Shown piece after piece: positions 34,748-42,055 of a DNA stretch of 64,000 nucleotides. Where the stretch lies: positions 1,302,001 to 1,366,000 of the forward strand of contig NZ_FQXY01000010.1 in NCBI RefSeq assembly GCF_900130125.1. The letters are read 5' to 3'. Every line of letters starts with the position of its first letter. Positions within the stretch are counted from its first letter, which is position 1. The translations under genes and the position numbers were made by a program. The stretch is from Bacteroides congonensis. GTDB lineage: Bacteria; Bacteroidota; Bacteroidia; Bacteroidales; Bacteroidaceae. Below the pieces are notes generated by a model, which saw nothing but the letters and a program-made list of their open reading frames with translations, was not told where the DNA came from and ran no database searches.

Positions 34748-36955
34748 ATGAGAAAAAGAGTATTAGTTTATGGCTTGTGTTTGCTGGGTGTCGTGTCTGC
34801 CCTTTCAGCAAAAGATAAAAAAGGGGGTGCACTGTATAAAGATGCAAAGGCTCCGATTGAGAAACGTGTAGACGACCTCTTGTCCCGCATGACTTTGGAA
34901 GAGAAAGTGATGCAGTTGAACCAATATACCTTGGGACGGAACAACAACGTGAATAATGTAGGCGAAGAGGTAAAGAAAGTGCCGGCGGAAATCGGTTCTC
35001 TGATTTACTTCGAGACAAATCCCGAACTGCGTAATAATATGCAGAAGAAAGCGATGGAAGAATCCCGCCTGGGCATTCCTATTATTTTCGGTTATGACGC
35101 GATTCACGGATTCCGTACCGTGTATCCTATCTCGTTGGCACAGGCTTGTTCCTGGAACCCGGATTTGGTGGAACAGGCGTGTGCCGTATCCGCACAGGAA
35201 GCCCGTATGTCGGGAGTGGACTGGACGTTCTCGCCGATGATTGACGTGGCACGCGACCCCCGTTGGGGACGTGTGGCGGAAGGTTATGGCGAAGACCCTT
35301 ATGCGAACGGAGTGTTCGGCGCAGCTTCCGTCAGAGGGTATCAAGGTGATAATATGTCGGCAGAAAACCGTGTGGCAGCTTGTCTGAAACATTATGTAGG
35401 CTACGGGGCATCCGAAGCCGGACGTGACTATGTATATACCGAAATCTCCAAACAAACTCTTTGGGATACTTATCTGCTCCCTTATGAAATGGGTGTGAAA
35501 GCCGGTGCGGCAACTCTGATGAGTTCTTTTAATGATATCAGCGGTGTACCGGGTTCGGCAAATCCTTATACTATGACCGAGATATTAAAGAACCGTTGGA
35601 GACATGACGGTTTTATCGTTTCCGACTGGGGAGCTATCGAACAACTAAAAAATCAGGGATTGGCAGCAACCAAAAAGGAAGCAGCCCGGTATGCATTTAC
35701 TGCCGGTCTTGAAATGGACATGATGTCTCATGCTTATGACCGTCATTTGCAGGAGTTGGTAGAAGAAGGCAAGGTATCAATGGCTCAAGTGGATGAAGCT
35801 GTCCGCCGTGTCTTGCTTCTGAAATTCCGTCTCGGCTTGTTCGAGCGTCCTTATACTCCGGTTACAACTGAGAAAGAACGTTTCTTACGTCCGCAAAGCA
35901 TGGATATTGCCGCCCGTCTTGCGGCCGAATCCATGGTCTTGCTGAAAAACGAAAACAACGTTTTACCGCTGACGGATAAAAAGAAGATTGCAGTGATAGG
36001 CCCTATGGCAAAAAATGGCTGGGACTTGTTAGGATCCTGGCGTGGTCACGGAAAGGATACCGATGTGGCAATGCTTTATGACGGTCTGGCTGCTGAATTT
36101 GCAGGAAAAGCCGAACTGCGTTACGCATTAGGTTGCAATACACAAGGGGAGAACCGCGAAGGATTTGCAGAAGCATTGGAAGCAGCACGCTGGTCTGATG
36201 TTGTTGTTCTTTGCCTGGGCGAGATGATGACTTGGAGCGGTGAGAATGCTTCCCGTTCTTCCATCGCACTACCGCAGATGCAGGAAGAACTGGCAAAAGA
36301 ACTGAAGAAAGCCGGAAAGCCTGTCGTACTGGTATTGGTAAACGGTCGTCCGTTGGAACTGAACCGTCTGGAACCGGTCTCTGATGCCATATTGGAAATC
36401 TGGCAACCGGGTGTGAATGGTGCGCTGCCGATGGCGGGAATATTGTCAGGACGTATTAATCCTTCCGGCAAACTTGCCATGACCTTTCCTTACTCAACAG
36501 GACAGATTCCTATCTATTATAACCGCCGTAAGAGCGGACGTGGACATCAGGGATTTTATAAAGATATCACAAGTGACCCGTTATATCCTTTCGGGCACGG
36601 ACTGAGCTACACAGAATTCAAGTATGGCACTGTTACCCCTTCTGCCACTAAAGTGAAGCGTGGCGAGAAGCTCTCGGCGGAAGTGACTGTCACCAATATC
36701 GGTGCCCGTGACGGAGCAGAGACTGTCCATTGGTTTATCTCCGACCCGTATTGCTCGATTACCCGTCCTGTAAAAGAACTGAAACACTTTGAAAAGCAGC
36801 TTATCAAAGCCGGAGAAACGAAAACTTTCCGTTTCGACATAGACTTGGAACGTGATTTCGGATTTGTCAATGGGGACGGTAAACGATTCCTCGAAACTGG
36901 AGAATACAATATTCACGTACTGGGACAGACCGTTAAAATAGAATTGATAGACTAA
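34748..36955 (+). CDS. GH3 beta-glucosidase-like enzyme (BglX type), copy 2
   Basis: A 735-residue secreted GH3, the same length as the enzyme at 9337 and nearly identical over long stretches (for example the catalytic Asp293 in IVSDWGAIEQLKNQGLAA and the block around RSSIALPQ). The signal peptide is LLGVVSALSAKD. GH3 barrel, alpha/beta sandwich and fibronectin-III-like domains are all present. It is 15 bases after the DUF4886 gene and 5 bases before the next GH3, so it belongs to the long operon. Two copies of one enzyme in two neighbouring PULs suggest duplication of a DUF4886-GH3 block. Confidence 0.93.
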   Translation: MRKRVLVYGLCLLGVVSALSAKDKKGGALYKDAKAPIEKRVDDLLSRMTLEEKVMQLNQYTLGRNNNVNNVGEEVKKVPAEIGSLIYFETNPELRNNMQKKAMEESRLGIPIIFGYDAIHGFRTVYPISLAQACSWNPDLVEQACAVSAQEARMSGVDWTFSPMIDVARDPRWGRVAEGYGEDPYANGVFGAASVRGYQGDNMSAENRVAACLKHYVGYGASEAGRDYVYTEISKQTLWDTYLLPYEMGVKAGAATLMSSFNDISGVPGSANPYTMTEILKNRWRHDGFIVSDWGAIEQLKNQGLAATKKEAARYAFTAGLEMDMMSHAYDRHLQELVEEGKVSMAQVDEAVRRVLLLKFRLGLFERPYTPVTTEKERFLRPQSMDIAARLAAESMVLLKNENNVLPLTDKKKIAVIGPMAKNGWDLLGSWRGHGKDTDVAMLYDGLAAEFAGKAELRYALGCNTQGENREGFAEALEAARWSDVVVLCLGEMMTWSGENASRSSIALPQMQEELAKELKKAGKPVVLVLVNGRPLELNRLEPVSDAILEIWQPGVNGALPMAGILSGRINPSGKLAMTFPYSTGQIPIYYNRRKSGRGHQGFYKDITSDPLYPFGHGLSYTEFKYGTVTPSATKVKRGEKLSAEVTVTNIGARDGAETVHWFISDPYCSITRPVKELKHFEKQLIKAGETKTFRFDIDLERDFGFVNGDGKRFLETGEYNIHVLGQTVKIELID

Positions 36956-36960
36956 AACAC

Positions 36961-39423
36961 ATGACCACCATGAAAAAGAAAACAGGCATTATCGGTCTAT
37001 GTATGCTCGCATGCAGCATCCTGACCCATGCACAGACAATTACTCCTCAAGTAGAACAACGCGCGAAGGAGATTGTATCAAAAATGACTTTGCAAGAGAA
37101 AATAGATTATATCTCCGGATATACCAGCTTTTCCCTTCGTGCCATTCCCCGTTTGGGAATCCCTGAAATACGTCTTGCTGACGGCCCGCAGGGAATCCGT
37201 AACCATGCTCCTAAAAGCACCCTTTATCCGTCCGGCATCCTTTCCGCTTCTACCTGGAACCGTGACTTGCTTTATAAGCTAGGTCAAGGCCTAGGACAGG
37301 ATGCCAAAGCTCGTGGAGTAAGTATCCTGCTTGGTCCGGGCGTGAATATCTATCGCGCTCCGTTGTGTGGACGCAACTTTGAATACTTCGGTGAAGACCC
37401 TTACTTGACGGGTGAGACTGCCAAGCAATATATCCTCGGCGTGCAATCGGAAGGAGTCATTGCGACCATCAAACACTTTGCCGGCAACAACCAGGAATGG
37501 AGCCGCCATCATGCGAGTTCGGACATAGACGAGCGTACTTTGCATGAGATTTATTTTCCGGCTTTCCGCAAGGCTGTACAGGAAGCGAACGTGAGTGCTG
37601 TGATGAACAGCTATAATCTCTTGAATGGTGTCCATGCCACTGAACATAAATGGCTGAATATTGATGTCTTGCGCAATCTTTGGGGCTTCAAAGGCATTCT
37701 GATGTCGGACTGGACTTCGGTATATTCCGCCGTAGGCGCGGCTAATGCGGGACTTGACCTCGAAATGCCCAAAGGGCGTTTCATGAATGCCGACAACCTT
37801 ATCCCCGCCATCAAAACGGGCACGGTGACCGAAGAAACCATCAACCTGAAAGTACAACATATCTTGCAGACTTTAATAGCTTATGGAATGTTGGATAAGG
37901 AACAGAAAGACAGTAATATTCCGTTGGATAATCCATTCTCCCGCCAGACAGCTTTAGAGTTGGCACGCGAAGGTGTGGTATTGTTGAAGAATGAAGCAAA
38001 CCTGCTCCCGCTGAAAGGAAAAACAGCCGTAATGGGTCCTAATGCAGATTTGATACCTACCGGTGGCGGCAGTGGTTTTGTCACTCCTTTTTCTACCGTC
38101 TCAGTGGCTCAAGGCTTGAAGGAACTGAAGAAAAAGAATCTGGTATTATTGACGGATGATGTGATTTATGAAGATATTGTTAATGAGTTTTATACTGACG
38201 CCAATTGTGAGGTGAAAGGCTTCAAGGCTGAATACTTCAAGAACAAGACTCTTTTGGGACAGCCGGAAGTTGTACGCACGGAATCTTCTGTTGATTATGA
38301 CTGGGGCTATGGCGCACCGTTAGACGGTTTTCCGACGGATGGCTTTTCAGTCCGTTGGACAGCCTGTTATGTCCCACAGGCAGACGGTCAGTTGAAACTC
38401 CACATCGGTGGTGATGACGGTTACCGCCTGTTTGTGAACGACAAGCATATTACGGGCGACTGGGGTAATCATTCTTATTCCAGCCGTGAAGTTGAACTTC
38501 CTGTTGAGGGCGGTAAGGAATACCGTTTCCGGATTGAATTCTTTGATAATATTTCTTCGGCCATCATCCGTTTCAACGCTTATAGCCTTAATGAGGCCAA
38601 ACTTCGTCAAGGACTGGCAAAAGTGGACAATGTAGTGTTCTGCACAGGCTTCAACAGTAATACGGAAGGCGAAGGCTTTGACCGTCCGTTTGCTTTGCTC
38701 CGCTATCAGGAATTGTTTATAAAGAAAATTGCGTCTATGCATCCCAATGTAGTAGTTGTGCTGAATGCCGGTGGCGGTGTGGACTTCACCAACTGGTATG
38801 ATGCCGCAAAAGCTATTCTTATGGCCTGGTATCCGGGACAGGAAGGAGGTCAGGCGATAGCTGAAATCCTAACCGGAAAAATATCTCCAAGCGGAAAGCT
38901 GCCGATTTCTATCGAACGGAAATGGGAAGATAATCCGGTGCACGGCAGTTATTATGAGAATTTGAAAGCTGAGATTAAGCGTGTCGATTACTCCGAAGGT
39001 GTCTTTGTCGGTTATCGTGGATACGACCGTTCGGGAAAAGAACCTTTCTATCCGTTTGGCTACGGTTTGTCCTATACAACTTTTGCTTATAGCAATATGG
39101 CTGCGGAGAAAACGGGTGAGCATCAGGTTACCGTTAGCTTTGATATAGAGAATACAGGCAAGATGAATGCCTCGGAAGTGGCACAAGTGTATGTGCATGA
39201 TGTACAGTCCTCTGTCCCCCGTCCTCTGAAAGAACTGAAAGGTTATGAAAAGGTCTTCTTGAAGAAAGGGGAGAAGAAGCGGGTTTCTGTAGTGCTGAAT
39301 GAGGATGCATTCGCTTATTACGATATGAATCAGCACCGCTTTGTAGTGGAAAAAGGCGAGTTTGAGATTCTTGCCGGCCCGGCTTCCAATCGTTTGCCTC
39401 TGAAAGTTACGGTTGGATGGTAG
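36961..39423 (+). CDS. GH3 beta-glycosidase with inserted PA14 domain
   Basis: An 820-residue secreted GH3; ATG 36970 is an alternative start. The signal peptide is LCMLACSILTHAQ. The barrel (RLGIPEIRLADGPQGIRN, GRNFEYFGEDPYLTGE, KHFAGNNQEWSRH) carries the nucleophile in ILMSDWTSVY at about Asp250. A PA14-type domain (about 420-550: FKAEYFKNKTLLGQ, DGQLKLHIGGDDGYRLFVND) is inserted in the second domain, and a fibronectin-III-like domain ends the protein. Such insertions often shape the active site in GH3. It is the last gene of the operon, followed by a strong terminator. Confidence 0.93.
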   Translation: MTTMKKKTGIIGLCMLACSILTHAQTITPQVEQRAKEIVSKMTLQEKIDYISGYTSFSLRAIPRLGIPEIRLADGPQGIRNHAPKSTLYPSGILSASTWNRDLLYKLGQGLGQDAKARGVSILLGPGVNIYRAPLCGRNFEYFGEDPYLTGETAKQYILGVQSEGVIATIKHFAGNNQEWSRHHASSDIDERTLHEIYFPAFRKAVQEANVSAVMNSYNLLNGVHATEHKWLNIDVLRNLWGFKGILMSDWTSVYSAVGAANAGLDLEMPKGRFMNADNLIPAIKTGTVTEETINLKVQHILQTLIAYGMLDKEQKDSNIPLDNPFSRQTALELAREGVVLLKNEANLLPLKGKTAVMGPNADLIPTGGGSGFVTPFSTVSVAQGLKELKKKNLVLLTDDVIYEDIVNEFYTDANCEVKGFKAEYFKNKTLLGQPEVVRTESSVDYDWGYGAPLDGFPTDGFSVRWTACYVPQADGQLKLHIGGDDGYRLFVNDKHITGDWGNHSYSSREVELPVEGGKEYRFRIEFFDNISSAIIRFNAYSLNEAKLRQGLAKVDNVVFCTGFNSNTEGEGFDRPFALLRYQELFIKKIASMHPNVVVVLNAGGGVDFTNWYDAAKAILMAWYPGQEGGQAIAEILTGKISPSGKLPISIERKWEDNPVHGSYYENLKAEIKRVDYSEGVFVGYRGYDRSGKEPFYPFGYGLSYTTFAYSNMAAEKTGEHQVTVSFDIENTGKMNASEVAQVYVHDVQSSVPRPLKELKGYEKVFLKKGEKKRVSVVLNEDAFAYYDMNQHRFVVEKGEFEILAGPASNRLPLKVTVGW

Positions 39424-39480
39424 TATGCAATTTCTGCATAAATGGCATAATAATGAGTTATAGATGACTTGACTAAATGT

Positions 39481-39545
39481 AAATGCAGCACACCATCGGG
39501 CTTCCATAGGAAATCAAATTGCCTTTGGTGTGCTGCATTTTTTTT
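39481..39545 (+). terminator. Strong rho-independent terminator at the end of the second PUL
   Basis: The 15-base arm AAATGCAGCACACCA (39481-39495) pairs perfectly with 39526-39540 across a 30-base loop and runs into an uninterrupted stretch of eight T. It marks the 3' end of the PUL transcript. Confidence 0.85.
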
Positions 39546-39560
39546 CGTAAATCGTATGGT

Positions 39561-40031
39561 TTACTCCATTAAGAACTGGCGTATAGGACAATGACGTATA
39601 CCCTGATAGCTATTTCCGTTGAATATATCTTCTGTTATCACTATTTTGGGATAGTTATCCTGTATCTTTAGCAGGTTTCCAAATTCCCTTTCTGCTGTCT
39701 TGTCGCTATCTATTTTTAAAGCGACCTGTATATATAGTTTTTCTCCATTCTTTTCTCCGATAAAATCAATTTCCTTATCTCCGTAATAGCCAACCTTAAT
39801 ATCGTAACCTTTGTATAAAAGGTGGTTATACACTAGATTTTCCAATATTTTAGCTTTGTCTGTTATGCGATATCCGATGACAATGTTCCGGATTCCCATA
39901 TTTTCGAAATAATATTTCTCTCCTATCTCAAATACGCGTTTCCCAATTAAATCATACCGCTCTACCCGGTGGATAAGGAAAGCATTGTTTAAATATTCTG
40001 TATAGCTTGTTATGAAGTAAGGAAGTGTTAG
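39561..40031 (-). pseudogene. Remnant of a DUF4143-type ATP-binding protein (C-terminal part only)
   Basis: The minus-strand frame is open from a TAA at 40032-40034 down to the stop at 39561. It reads TLPYFITSYTEYLNNAFLIHRVERYDLIGKR, then YYFENMGIRN, YGDKEIDFIGEKNGEKLYIQVA and RHCPIRQFL. This is the C-terminal DUF4143/nuclease-like part of AAA+ DUF4143 proteins, normally about 380-430 residues. The whole N-terminal ATPase domain is missing, and no ATG exists before the middle of the conserved region (the only one, at 39899, would give 112 residues). The break lies about 30 bases from the palindrome array that begins near 40063, so insertion or deletion there may have destroyed the gene. Confidence 0.75.
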
Positions 40032-40062
40032 TTATCTTGCCTTTATCCTTGCGTTAGGCTGC

Positions 40063-40216
40063 CGGTATTCTTTCATTAGATTACCGGTATTGTTATCTCA
40101 CCACGGCCGTGGTAATTATTCGTCACGGCCATGGTAGGCTCTCTTCACAGCCGTGGTAGGAATTTGTCACGGCCGTGATGAATTAGTGATATCGGTAATC
40201 TAACGAAAGGATACCG
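40063..40216. repeat. Symmetric palindrome array with 22-bp spacing, flanked by 28-bp inverted repeats
   Basis: Four copies of CACGGCCGTG (two with one change) start at 40102, 40124, 40146 and 40168, exactly 22 bp apart. They are flanked by arms at 40063-40090 and 40189-40216 that are reverse complements at 25 of 28 positions and carry further TACCGGTAT-type sites. The implied site centres are at 40063.5, 40085.5, 40106.5, 40128.5, 40150.5, 40172.5, 40193.5 and 40215.5, mirror-symmetric about 40139.5. The symmetry continues weakly to GCGTTA at 40051 and TAACGT at 40223. It could be a binding array for a dimeric protein on one DNA face, or a small miniature transposon-like element. It lies in the roughly 1-kb stretch 40032-41041, which has no recognised gene. 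Confidence 0.85.
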
Positions 40217-40270
40217 AAGAGATAACGTTAATATCCCGTTAGTATATCCTATGTTTTATAGGGGGATGGG

Positions 40271-40315
40271 ATGATAATACCCTGAGAGCAAAAGTTACTC
40301 TCAGGGTGCTATCAT
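40271..40315. repeat. Long hairpin in the intergenic region
   Basis: ACCCTGAGAG (40279-40288) pairs perfectly with CTCTCAGGGT (40298-40307) over a 9-base loop. The stem is extended outside a 2x2 internal loop by ATGATA (40271-40276) with TATCAT (40310-40315). No T run follows on either strand. Its role is unknown. From here to about 40560 I see no gene. Confidence 0.6.
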
Positions 40316-40566
40316 GACCTGCTCTCATAGCTGAAGCTACGATGAATAAAGGATTTGAAGAAATTTATGAGGGTATGAGGGTAAATCGTGAAAACTTTTG
40401 TTTGGAGTGCGTGTTTAGTTCTGAAATCGAATTAGCTCATATCTGCACCGTTATGAATTAAATAGTTTAATAAATCATTTAAAAGAACACAATGGTGATA
40501 TTTATTTTCTTTAGAAAATCCGTATTATAATTCCTTTCCTTTGTCTGACTATTTTCCATAGAGTTC

Positions 40567-40596
40567 TTGGTAAAGAAAAAAAAGGTTGTATCTTTG
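40567..40596 (+). promoter_or_regulatory. Bacteroides-type housekeeping promoter of the structured RNA
   Basis: TTG at 40567-40569, a 19-base spacer, then TATCTTTG at 40589-40596, a full match to the Bacteroides -33/-7 pattern. Transcription should start near 40601, exactly at the 5' arm of the stem that closes the RNA candidate. Confidence 0.75.
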
Positions 40597-40600
40597 TGGT

Positions 40601-40736
40601 GCATTTCATACCAGAAGGCAAGGAAACTTGCCAATCTTTGTGACGGGCATTTTGTGTCTGTCCGAGTTCATTCTATATGGCGGTTTCGTACCCCCGTGTA
40701 GAATGTTAATGCATCTACTGCCTTCTGGTGAAATGC
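40601..40736 (+). ncRNA. Candidate structured small RNA (family not assigned)
   Basis: The predicted start near 40601 coincides with a closing stem of about 18 bp: GCATTTCA plus ACCAGAAGGCA (40601-40620, with two bulged bases) pairs with 40719-40736. Inside are hairpins CGGGCA/TGTCCG (about 40643-40671) and CATTCTA/TAGAATG (about 40672-40706), plus an alternative hairpin GGCAAG-GAAA-CTTGCC (40617-40632) that competes with the closing stem. A weak GC hairpin followed by TCTTATTATT lies at about 40748-40770. A long closed stem with an interrupted interior recalls 6S RNA and the Bacteroidales-1 motif, but I cannot confirm either. Reading frames across it are short and look like no protein. Confidence 0.6.
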
Positions 40737-40806
40737 AACGGGAAAGGCGGAACCGCTCTTATTATTCAGAAAATCTTCGCCTGCCACATAACTCATAATC
40801 ATTATT

Positions 40807-40893
40807 ATGGAAACGACCCAAGTATCCGTTCAACCAACGGTGGGAGGCTTGCTCAAGCAAATGGCAAAGGATATGAATCTGCCAAAGGAGTAA
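40807..40893 (+). CDS. Possible small protein of 28 residues
   Basis: ATG at 40807 to TAA at 40891 encodes METTQVSVQPTVGGLLKQMA followed by KDMNLPKE. An in-frame stop lies 9 bases upstream of the ATG, so it cannot be part of a longer gene. The peptide has a plausible amphipathic helix (GLLKQMAKDM) and no signal peptide. It lies about 70 bases downstream of the structured RNA and could be read from the same promoter. A reading frame of this length can easily arise by chance, so the call is tentative. Nothing else is recognisable up to the terminator at 40981. Confidence 0.3.
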   Translation: METTQVSVQPTVGGLLKQMAKDMNLPKE

Positions 40894-40980
40894 TCTTGAA
40901 TAATCGGGGAGAATACTAAAAAGTAGATTATCTGTCCTTATACTTATCCAAAGATATAGTGATGAGTTTCAAAGTATAAA

Positions 40981-41020
40981 AAAGATGGAGAAAGGGAACT
41001 GAGCCTCTTTCTCCATCTTT
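40981..41020 (-). terminator. Terminator downstream of korB
   Basis: AAAGATGGAGAAAG (40981-40994) pairs perfectly with 41007-41020 across 12 bases. Read on the minus strand the stem is followed by a run of T, as expected for the end of the korAB transcript. It may also stop plus-strand transcripts arriving from the RNA candidate. Confidence 0.8.
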
Positions 41021-41041
41021 TATTTTAGGGTAGATAGTGAA

Positions 41042-42052
41042 TTACTTCACTTCCCAAGTCTCATTAGTCATCAACAGCTCCTGGAAATTGTGATATTTCT
41101 TCTTGCTTTTGATTTCTTCGATTTGTTCTGTAACTGCATCGTTGTAGGTCGGAGCGTCTACATCACGGATTACACCGAGTGCAATCGGGAAGTCAGGGCC
41201 TTCCATCAAGGCAAGTTTCAGTTGAAGTGTATTGTCCTGGCAGTGTGCGTTGTGGATAAGGATATCCTTTTCTGTGATACCGTTCTCGCCGAGTTTCACT
41301 ACTTTCAGCCCGAAGCCTTCCTGCATCAATCCGAATTCTTTGTTTTCGCCGAACAACATCGGTTTGCCATGTTCTAGATAGATAGCATTCTTGGCACGTC
41401 CCTCTTTGGTGGCAACGCTGGCGTGAGTTCCGTCGTTGAAGATAACGCAGTTTTGCAGAACTTCTACAACAGAAGCGCCTTTATGGTTGGCTGCTGCTTT
41501 CAATACTTCTACCGAAGCGGCACCATCTACTGCAATACAGCGTGCAAAGAAGCGTCCACGGGCGCCGAATGCCAGTTCAGCGGGACGGAAAGGATCTTCC
41601 ACGGTTCCGTAAGGAGAAGACTTGGTTACAAGTCCGCGTTCCGAAGTCGGTGAATATTGTCCTTTTGTCAGACCATAGATACGGTTGTTCAGAAGAATCA
41701 TATTCAAGTCGATATTACGGCGTAAAGCGTGGATGAAGTGGTTACCACCGATTGCCAGGCCGTCACCGTCACCGGAAATTTGCCAGATAGTCAAATTCGG
41801 ATTGGCTACTTTAGCTCCTGTTGCAATAGCGGCTGCACGTCCGTGGATGGTGTGGAAACCATAGGTATTTACATAATAAGGCAGACGGGAAGAACAACCG
41901 ATACCGGAAATTACGGCAATATCGTGCGGTGCTGTTCCCAGTTCGGCCATAGCCTTGTGCAGTGAATTCAGGAAAGCGTGGTCACCGCATCCCGGACACC
42001 AGCGGGGCTGGCCTGATTTATAATCTTGTACGGTATATACTTTATCGCTCAT
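41042..42052 (-). CDS. korB: 2-oxoacid:ferredoxin oxidoreductase, beta subunit (thiamine-diphosphate binding)
   Basis: The 336-residue beta subunit of the cytoplasmic enzyme that converts 2-oxoglutarate (or a related 2-oxoacid) and CoA to the acyl-CoA with reduction of ferredoxin. PRWCPGCGDHAFL is typical of the KorB/PorB family. The thiamine-diphosphate motif is ISGDGDGLAIGGNHFIHALRRNIDLNMILLNN, with IGCSSRLPYYVNTYGFHTIHGR upstream of it. It starts three bases after the alpha-subunit stop. The fused gamma-alpha partner and the two-subunit layout fit 2-oxoglutarate oxidoreductase best; pyruvate or branched-chain acids cannot be excluded. Confidence 0.9.
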   Translation of the reverse strand: MSDKVYTVQDYKSGQPRWCPGCGDHAFLNSLHKAMAELGTAPHDIAVISGIGCSSRLPYYVNTYGFHTIHGRAAAIATGAKVANPNLTIWQISGDGDGLAIGGNHFIHALRRNIDLNMILLNNRIYGLTKGQYSPTSERGLVTKSSPYGTVEDPFRPAELAFGARGRFFARCIAVDGAASVEVLKAAANHKGASVVEVLQNCVIFNDGTHASVATKEGRAKNAIYLEHGKPMLFGENKEFGLMQEGFGLKVVKLGENGITEKDILIHNAHCQDNTLQLKLALMEGPDFPIALGVIRDVDAPTYNDAVTEQIEEIKSKKKYHNFQELLMTNETWEVK

Positions 42053-42055
42053 CTC

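Noticed and set aside
39561..39899. Complete 112-residue gene from the internal ATG on the minus strand
   Set aside because: The homology continues upstream of this ATG in the same frame to 40031, so it is the tail of a truncated gene rather than a gene starting here.
40102..40177. CRISPR-like array
   Set aside because: The 10-bp units are palindromes separated by only 12 bp, with no spacers of CRISPR length and no cas genes.
40586..40919. Two overlapping plus-strand frames of 70 and 63 codons
   Set aside because: They run through the paired stems of the RNA candidate, have cysteine- and arginine-rich random composition, and show no recognisable protein features.
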